From contig DAIEQT010000316.1 of the NCBI GenBank assembly GCA_027347545.1, positions 1 to 5,024 on the forward strand: a stretch of DNA of 5,024 bases, read 5' to 3'. The DNA comes from Ignavibacteria bacterium (GTDB taxonomy: Bacteria; Bacteroidota; Ignavibacteria; Ignavibacteriales; Melioribacteraceae). Positions 1-5,024 of the stretch are shown here, piece after piece; positions within the stretch are counted from its first letter, which is position 1; every line of letters starts with the position of its first letter. A program made the position numbers and the translations under genes. The notes beneath the pieces are model-generated. The model was not told the origin of the DNA, ran no database searches, and saw nothing but the letters and a program-made list of their open reading frames with translations.

Positions 1-1710
1 GTTCCAACCGGCTGTATTGGTTACTGCGCAAAAGAGCCAATCGTTGATATTAAACTTCCCGGCAAAGAGAGAATTTCTTACTGCGAAGTAACTCCAAAAG
101 ATATTCCTCTTATGATTGAAGCGAATATTGTTAAGGGTGGAATGTACGACAAGAAATTGCTCGGCACTTTTGGCAAGACTAACGAAAAAGTAAAAAATAT
201 TAATGAAGTTCCTTTCTTCAAACGCCAGATGAAACTTGTTCTGGAAAACTGCGGCGTTATCAACCCAAATTCTATTGATGAGTACATAGCTTCCGGCGGA
301 TTCAAAGCATTAGATAAGGCGCTTCGCTTGATGAGTCCGGAAGAGTTGGTGAAAGAAATTAAAGAGAGTGGTTTGCGCGGACGTGGCGGCGGTGGTTTTA
401 CTACCGGTATGAAATGGGAAATGGCTCAGAAGAAAGAAGCTGAAAACAAATACATTATCTGTAACGCAGATGAAGGGGATCCGGGCGCCTTTATGGATCG
501 TTCTGTTTTGGAAAGCGATCCTTACAGAGTTATTGAAGGAATGATTTTAGGCGCTTATGCAATTGGAGCTTCGTTTGGTTACATCTATTGCCGCGCAGAA
601 TATCCGCTCGCTATAGCAAGATTAAATTTAGCAATTGATGCTTGCCGTAAATATGGTTTGTTAGGTAAAAACATTCTCAATAGTGATTTCGATTTTGATT
701 TGAAAATTAAGAAGGGTGCCGGCGCTTTTGTTTGCGGTGAAGAAACAGCGCTCATTGCATCAATAGAAGGTAAACGCGGAATGCCGAAACCGCGTCCGCC
801 ATATCCTAGTGATGCCGGACTCTGGCAGAAACCAACAATTATTAACAACGTAGAAACATTTGCAAACGTTGCTAACATTGTTAACCGCGGCGCAATTTGG
901 TTTTCTTCCATAGGAACAAAATCCAGTAAAGGAACAAAAGTATTTGCGCTTAGTGGAAAAATTGCCAACAGCGGCTTGGTTGAAATCCCAATGGGAATTA
1001 CACTCCGCGAAATCGTTTTCGATATTGGCGGCGGCATTCCGGATGGAAAGAAATTTAAGGCTGTGCAGATTGGCGGACCCTCGGGCGGATGTTTACCGGA
1101 TGAAGTTTTGGATACAATAATAGATTATGAATCATTGAAAACTGTTGGTGCTATGATGGGTTCCGGCGGCTTCGTTGTAATGGATGAAGACACTTGCATG
1201 GTTGATGTTGCAAAATACTTCCTCACATTCATTCAGAATGAATCTTGTGGTAAATGCGTTCCGTGCCGTGAAGGTACAAAGCGAATGCTTGAAATTATTG
1301 AACGCATTCCGGTTAGCTACAATCATGCCTCGGGAATAAAGTATGAACCGCTTCAGCGCTTCAAAGGAATTATTCACTTGCAAAGATTAGCTGATGTTAT
1401 CCGTGACACATCTTTATGCGGATTAGGACAGAGCGCCCCAAATCCGGTTCTTTCCGGTCTTCGCTACTTTAGAGAAGAGTATGAAGAACATTTGTTCGAA
1501 AGAAAATGTAAATCAAAAGTCTGCAAAGACATTCTCACATTCACAATTGATCCGGAAGCTTGTACCGGATGCGGATTGTGCGCAAAGAAATGTTCCGCCG
1601 AAGCGATCATTGGCGAAAAGAAACAGCCGCATCAAATCATCGAAGTTAAATGTTCGAAGTGCGGAATGTGCTACGAAACTTGCCGCTTAGATGCTATCAT
1701 TGTTAATTAG
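1..1710 (+). CDS. hydB: NAD(H)-binding flavoprotein subunit HydB of a [FeFe] hydrogenase, 5' truncated
   Basis: NuoF-like subunit of a soluble HydABC-type hydrogenase: it binds FMN and NAD(H) and passes electrons between NADH, ferredoxin and HydA. The frame is open from base 1 (569 residues visible), so the ATG at 112 is internal. Before it lies the end of a thioredoxin-like [2Fe-2S] domain with its last two cysteines (C5, C9); the first pair is outside the window. Next come the nucleotide/flavin motif GRGGGGF (127-133), NADEGDPGAF (155-164), GAGAFVCGEE (239-248), and an N3-type [4Fe-4S] site (C416, C419, C422 in SCGKCVPC, plus C473 in SLCGLG). The C-terminus adds a two-[4Fe-4S] ferredoxin domain (C521/524/527/531 and C551/554/557/561). 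This fused ferredoxin domain, the thioredoxin-like domain and the hydA neighbour separate it from complex I NuoF. The closest alternative is the flavoprotein subunit of an NAD-dependent formate dehydrogenase, which the adjacent hydA argues against. No frameshift seen; hydA follows after 14 bases. Confidence 0.95.
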   Translation, partial: VPTGCIGYCAKEPIVDIKLPGKERISYCEVTPKDIPLMIEANIVKGGMYDKKLLGTFGKTNEKVKNINEVPFFKRQMKLVLENCGVINPNSIDEYIASGGFKALDKALRLMSPEELVKEIKESGLRGRGGGGFTTGMKWEMAQKKEAENKYIICNADEGDPGAFMDRSVLESDPYRVIEGMILGAYAIGASFGYIYCRAEYPLAIARLNLAIDACRKYGLLGKNILNSDFDFDLKIKKGAGAFVCGEETALIASIEGKRGMPKPRPPYPSDAGLWQKPTIINNVETFANVANIVNRGAIWFSSIGTKSSKGTKVFALSGKIANSGLVEIPMGITLREIVFDIGGGIPDGKKFKAVQIGGPSGGCLPDEVLDTIIDYESLKTVGAMMGSGGFVVMDEDTCMVDVAKYFLTFIQNESCGKCVPCREGTKRMLEIIERIPVSYNHASGIKYEPLQRFKGIIHLQRLADVIRDTSLCGLGQSAPNPVLSGLRYFREEYEEHLFERKCKSKVCKDILTFTIDPEACTGCGLCAKKCSAEAIIGEKKQPHQIIEVKCSKCGMCYETCRLDAIIVN

Positions 1711-1713
1711 GAG
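1709..1713 (+). promoter_or_regulatory. Ribosome binding site of hydA
   Basis: AGGAG overlaps the hydB stop codon (TAG, 1708-1710) and ends 11 bases before the ATG at 1725. A second, weaker purine run, GAGAAG at 1716-1721, lies closer to the start. The placement supports ATG 1725 as the start and suggests that ribosomes finishing hydB help to initiate hydA. The spacing is slightly long for a standard Shine-Dalgarno site. Confidence 0.55.
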
Positions 1714-1724
1714 ACGAGAAGAAA

Positions 1725-3455
1725 ATGATTGAAATGACAATAAATAATATAAAAGTTAAAGCCGAAGAGGGAATGACAATTCTGGACGCGGCTAAGTCTG
1801 TTGGAATTCACATTCCTACTTTGTGCCACATGAAAGATTTATTCCCAACCGGCGCTTGCAGAATTTGCGTTGTAGAAGTTGAAGGCATGCGCGGATTAAC
1901 GCCAAGCTGTGCTTATCCGGTTATGGAAGGAATGAAGGTTGATACAAACTCTGTGCGAGTTAGAACAGCCAGAAAAACTATTGTTGAACTGCTGGTAGAA
2001 AATCACCCGCAAGATTGTTTGGTTTGCGTTAGGAATAAGAATTGCGAGCTTCAAGATTTATCCGAGAGATATAATTTACGCGAGCATAGATTTGTTGGCG
2101 AAAAGAAAGACCATGCGATTGATGTTTCCAGCGCTTCGATGGAACGTGACCCGGCTAAATGTATTTTGTGCGGAAGATGTGTTAGAACTTGCGGCGATAT
2201 TCAGAAGATTGGCGCGATTGATTTCACTAACCGTGGGTTCAAAAGCAACGTTACTACTCCATTCAACAAAGGACTAAATGTTAGCGATTGTATTCTTTGC
2301 GGTCAGTGTATTTTAGTTTGCCCAACAGCCGCGCTTAGAGAAAGAAGTCACTCAAAAGAAGTAATGAATGCAATACGCGATAAGAAAAAGTTTGTTGTAG
2401 CTCAAATAGCACCGGCTGTTCGTGCTAGTATAGGTGAGGAGTACAATTTGCCTCTTGGTACTAATGCAACCGGACAGTTGGTTACAGGACTCCGCCGTTT
2501 GGGATTTAAGAAAGTGTTCGATACAAACTTTGCTGCCGACTTAACAATTATTGAAGAAGCAACCGAGCTGATTAATAGAGTAACCAAAGATGGCGTTCTT
2601 CCAATGTTTACAAGCTGCTGTCCGGGCTGGGTAAAGTATATAGAGCAGAACCGTCCGCAATTGTTAAAGCATGTTTCATCATGCAAATCACCTCATGAAA
2701 TGGAAGGCGCGGTACTAAAAACTTACTATGCAAAGAAGATGGGCATCAACCCCAAAGATATTTATGTTGTTTCGGTAATGCCTTGCACTGTAAAGAAATT
2801 TGAATCATCCAGACCGGAATTATCTGAAGAACACATGGCGGATGTTGATGCTGTTCTCACTACAAGAGAATTAGTGAGAATGTTTAAGATGGCTGGAATT
2901 GATTTCAACGATTTACCTGAAGATGAATTTGATAATCCGCTTGGTGAATCAACTGGTGCTGCGGCAATATTTGGAACGAGCGGTGGTGTTATGGAAGCTG
3001 CGTTACGGACAGCTTATGCAAAGATTTCCGGCAAGGAATTAGAGAATGTGGAATTCCAATCGGTACGTGGAATGGATGGAATTAAATCAGCGACAATCCC
3101 GATTAACGGTTTAGATGTTAACATAGCAGTAGTAAACGGAATTGGAAATATTGGAAACATACTTGATGAAATTGAGAAAGGCGAATCCAAATATCATTTC
3201 ATCGAGGTAATGGCTTGTCCCGGCGGATGTATAAACGGAGGCGGTCAGCCAATTCATTCCAAACCGGAAAAACTTAAAAAACGTGTTCAAACTTTATATG
3301 ATATTGATTCGAAGATGAAGACAAGAAAGTCGCACGAGAATGAATCAGTACAAAAATTATACAGAGAATTTTTTGGTGAGCCAAATGGTCACCTCGCTCA
3401 CGAAATTCTCCACACGCACTATTGTGATAGAAAAAAGATTTTAGAGCACAGCTAA
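1725..3455 (+). CDS. hydA: [FeFe] hydrogenase catalytic subunit HydA, NAD(H)/ferredoxin-linked type
   Basis: Catalyses reversible H2 formation from protons at the H-cluster; expected to be cytoplasmic, with no signal peptide or membrane segment. The 576 residues show, in order: a plant-type [2Fe-2S] domain (C34, C45, C48, C62); a His-ligated [4Fe-4S] site (H94, C98, C101, C107); two [4Fe-4S] ferredoxin motifs (C146/149/152/156 and C189/192/195/199); the H-cluster domain; and a small-subunit-like tail (about 520-566, with GEPNGHLAHE). H-cluster motifs are complete: L1 TSCCPGW (ligand C299, proton-relay C298), L2 MPCTVKKFE (C354, K357) and L3 MACPGGCINGGGQP (C498, C502). Aligned to Clostridium pasteurianum CpI from memory, positions run one lower, and the relay residues E278, E281 and S318 are present, so an active enzyme is expected. 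It lacks the extra C-terminal [2Fe-2S] domain of Thermotoga maritima HydA. The gene sits 14 bases after hydB, which supports the trimeric group A3 type. ATG 1734 is a possible alternative start three codons in. Confidence 0.97.
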   Translation: MIEMTINNIKVKAEEGMTILDAAKSVGIHIPTLCHMKDLFPTGACRICVVEVEGMRGLTPSCAYPVMEGMKVDTNSVRVRTARKTIVELLVENHPQDCLVCVRNKNCELQDLSERYNLREHRFVGEKKDHAIDVSSASMERDPAKCILCGRCVRTCGDIQKIGAIDFTNRGFKSNVTTPFNKGLNVSDCILCGQCILVCPTAALRERSHSKEVMNAIRDKKKFVVAQIAPAVRASIGEEYNLPLGTNATGQLVTGLRRLGFKKVFDTNFAADLTIIEEATELINRVTKDGVLPMFTSCCPGWVKYIEQNRPQLLKHVSSCKSPHEMEGAVLKTYYAKKMGINPKDIYVVSVMPCTVKKFESSRPELSEEHMADVDAVLTTRELVRMFKMAGIDFNDLPEDEFDNPLGESTGAAAIFGTSGGVMEAALRTAYAKISGKELENVEFQSVRGMDGIKSATIPINGLDVNIAVVNGIGNIGNILDEIEKGESKYHFIEVMACPGGCINGGGQPIHSKPEKLKKRVQTLYDIDSKMKTRKSHENESVQKLYREFFGEPNGHLAHEILHTHYCDRKKILEHS

Positions 3456-3456
3456 A

Positions 3457-5024
3457 ATGTCAAATGGTCTCATAACAACAATAGGACAGCGCTGCAAACG
3501 ATGCTACTCTTGCATTAGAGAGTGTCCGGCAATTGCCATTCGTGTATTGAACGGGCAAGCGGTTGTTATGGAAGAACGCTGCATAAGCTGCGGTCACTGT
3601 TTGAAAGTATGTTCTCAAAACGCAAAAGCTATTCAAAGTGATTCTGATTTGGTGTTGAATGATATGCTAAACGATGGTGGCGCAATCGCAATGGTTGCGC
3701 CTTCTTTTCCGGCAAGCTTCCCGGAAGATTACACAAAACTTGTTTCTGCTCTTCGCGCAATTGGTTTCAGCATGGTCACGGAAGCAGCCTTTGGCGCTGA
3801 TCTGGTTAGCAATCTATACGCGGATATTTATGAGAAGAATGATCAGAGAACGATTATTAGTTCTCCATGTCCGGCTGTTTATAACTTAATAGAAAAATAT
3901 TATGATGAATTAGTTCCTAATCTTGCGCAGGTTGTTTCTCCAATGATTGCAATGGGGCGTTACTTGAAAGAGAATTTCGGCAAAGACAGAAAAGTTGTTT
4001 TCATTGGACCTTGCATTGCAAAAAAGAGCGAGCATTCCGATCCGGAAGTAGCAAATGCAATTGATGCGGTGCTCACATTCAAAGAAGTTAAGCGGATGTT
4101 CCGTGATAAGAATGTAAATTTTGATGAGCTTGTTGAATCTGATTTTGATGCGCCGCATGCTTATTTAGGTAAATCTTATCCGCTTGTCGGCGGCTTGCTT
4201 AAAACGTCGAACATTAACGAAGATATCTTACACAAAGATATAATTGTAGTTGAAGGGAAGACAAAGGTTCTTGAAATCATAGAAGAAATTGCTAACGGCA
4301 ATCTTAAATCGAAGTTTATTGATATTCTTTTTTGCGAAGGATGTATCAACGGTCCGGCAATAGATTCTAAATTGAATTATTACTCACGCAGAGAAAAAGT
4401 TGTAAGTTATATAAACGATAACATTAACTCGCTTGATAAACGTGAATGGCAAGGAAATATTTTTAATGCAAGGAATATTGGCTTAAAGAGAAATTTCATT
4501 CCAAAGCCGCAAAGAAGACCAATGCCAACGGAAGAAGAGATTACTGAGATTCTTCTTCGCACAAATAAGATAACCAAGAGTGATGAATTAAACTGCGGCT
4601 CTTGCGGTTACCCAACTTGCCGTGAATACGCAGTAGCTATAGCAAAAGATTTGGCTGAAGAAGATATGTGTCTGCCTTACTTGATTGATAAACTGGAAGC
4701 AGCTAATCTCGAAATAAAGGAAACACAAGAGCAGCTTCACAGCGCGGAGAAGTTAGCATCAATCGGGCAATTAGCTGCTGGTGTAGCACATGAAATTAAC
4801 AATCCACTTGGCTCTATAATGCTTTATGCTTCGATGCTGAAGCGTAAACTCGAAAAAGCCGGTTGCGAAAATCAGAATAGCGAAGACCTTGCGCTGATAA
4901 TGGAAGAAGCTAACAGATGTAAAAACATAGTAGCCAATCTTCTAAACTTTGCCAGACAAGGTAAATTGCGAATCTCTTCTCTTGAAATTGCTGAAATTGT
5001 TAAAGGAATTATTACAACGTTTAG
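3457..5024 (+). CDS. Hydrogenase-like sensor histidine kinase (putative H2/redox sensor), 3' truncated
   Basis: The frame stays open from ATG 3457 to the window end (522 residues visible). Domains in order: two [4Fe-4S] ferredoxin motifs (C13/16/19/23 and C42/45/48/52); a divergent [FeFe]-hydrogenase large-subunit domain (about 75-325) with L1 SSPCPA (C138), L2 GPCIAKKSE (C186, K189) and L3 FCEGCINGP (C293, C296); a four-cysteine Fe-S domain like Pfam PF04060 (C380, C383, C388, C405); a likely helical linker (405-430); and a HisKA dimerisation/phosphoacceptor domain with H-box AGVAHEINNPL, phosphoacceptor H445. The ATP-binding domain should follow outside the window. I infer a cytoplasmic sensor in which H2 or redox state at the Fe-S centres controls autophosphorylation, resembling the sensory HydS and histidine-kinase-linked (group C) [FeFe] proteins. 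Catalytic relay residues seen in HydA are replaced, arguing against a role in bulk H2 turnover. The start lies one base after the hydA stop, with only a weak upstream AGAG (3443-3446), so translation is probably coupled. The partner response regulator is not visible. Confidence 0.9.
   Translation, partial: MSNGLITTIGQRCKRCYSCIRECPAIAIRVLNGQAVVMEERCISCGHCLKVCSQNAKAIQSDSDLVLNDMLNDGGAIAMVAPSFPASFPEDYTKLVSALRAIGFSMVTEAAFGADLVSNLYADIYEKNDQRTIISSPCPAVYNLIEKYYDELVPNLAQVVSPMIAMGRYLKENFGKDRKVVFIGPCIAKKSEHSDPEVANAIDAVLTFKEVKRMFRDKNVNFDELVESDFDAPHAYLGKSYPLVGGLLKTSNINEDILHKDIIVVEGKTKVLEIIEEIANGNLKSKFIDILFCEGCINGPAIDSKLNYYSRREKVVSYINDNINSLDKREWQGNIFNARNIGLKRNFIPKPQRRPMPTEEEITEILLRTNKITKSDELNCGSCGYPTCREYAVAIAKDLAEEDMCLPYLIDKLEAANLEIKETQEQLHSAEKLASIGQLAAGVAHEINNPLGSIMLYASMLKRKLEKAGCENQNSEDLALIMEEANRCKNIVANLLNFARQGKLRISSLEIAEIVKGIITTF

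Noticed and set aside
112..114. ATG as the true start of hydB
   Set aside because: The frame is open back to base 1 and encodes the end of a thioredoxin-like [2Fe-2S] domain with two cysteines, which belongs to HydB; there is no ribosome site before 112.
585..1037. Antisense open frame of about 150 codons inside hydB
   Set aside because: It has no recognisable motif and lies fully opposite strongly conserved hydB coding sequence; it is best explained as a coding shadow. The same holds for antisense frames at 78-305, 1132-1383, 2402-2686 and 3910-4158.
1..1710. NuoF subunit of respiratory complex I
   Set aside because: It carries an extra C-terminal two-[4Fe-4S] ferredoxin domain and an N-terminal thioredoxin-like domain, and is followed by a hydrogenase gene rather than nuoG.
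3674..3889. Small same-strand frame inside the sensor kinase gene
   Set aside because: It overlaps the frame that contains the ordered ferredoxin and hydrogenase motifs, has no ribosome site of note and no recognisable product. Frames at 1481-1690 and 2092-2277 were rejected for the same reason.
3457..5024. A second catalytic hydrogenase subunit
   Set aside because: The four candidate ligand cysteines are kept but the proton-relay residues are replaced, L3 is shortened, and the protein continues into a histidine kinase domain.

Overview
The window holds three same-strand genes packed head to tail, with no gene-free stretch longer than 14 bases: a 5'-truncated hydB, a complete hydA, and the first part of a hydrogenase-like sensor histidine kinase cut by the right edge. 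Both flanks of the operon lie outside. There are no RNA genes, repeats, CRISPR arrays, mobile elements or terminators that I can support.

Region by region: bases 1-1710 encode HydB, the flavin- and NAD-binding subunit. Bases 1725-3455 encode HydA, the [FeFe]-hydrogenase catalytic subunit. Together they are two of the three core subunits of a soluble NAD(H)- and ferredoxin-linked (HydABC, group A3-like) hydrogenase. The third subunit, HydC (NuoE-like), is not in the window and most likely lies upstream. By family knowledge such enzymes couple NADH and reduced ferredoxin oxidation to H2 release (electron confurcation) or run in reverse. The sequence shows the cofactor sites but cannot by itself prove bifurcation. 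Bases 3457-5024 encode a protein that starts like a small hydrogenase (two [4Fe-4S] motifs, then a divergent H-cluster domain), continues with a four-cysteine Fe-S domain, and ends in a histidine kinase phosphoacceptor domain. It is most easily read as an H2 or redox sensor, translated with hydA, that signals the state of the same hydrogen metabolism.

The most interesting part is this third gene. All four cysteines that could hold an H-cluster are kept, but the proton-transfer residues present in the neighbouring HydA are replaced, the last cysteine pair is CxxC rather than CxxxC, and an extra Fe-S domain sits between the sensor and kinase parts.

Organism: an anaerobic, fermentative or syntrophic bacterium with moderately AT-rich DNA. 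The base composition and mixed codon choice would fit a member of the Ignavibacteria/Bacteroidota side or a clostridium-like lineage. This is a weak impression, not a demonstrated assignment.
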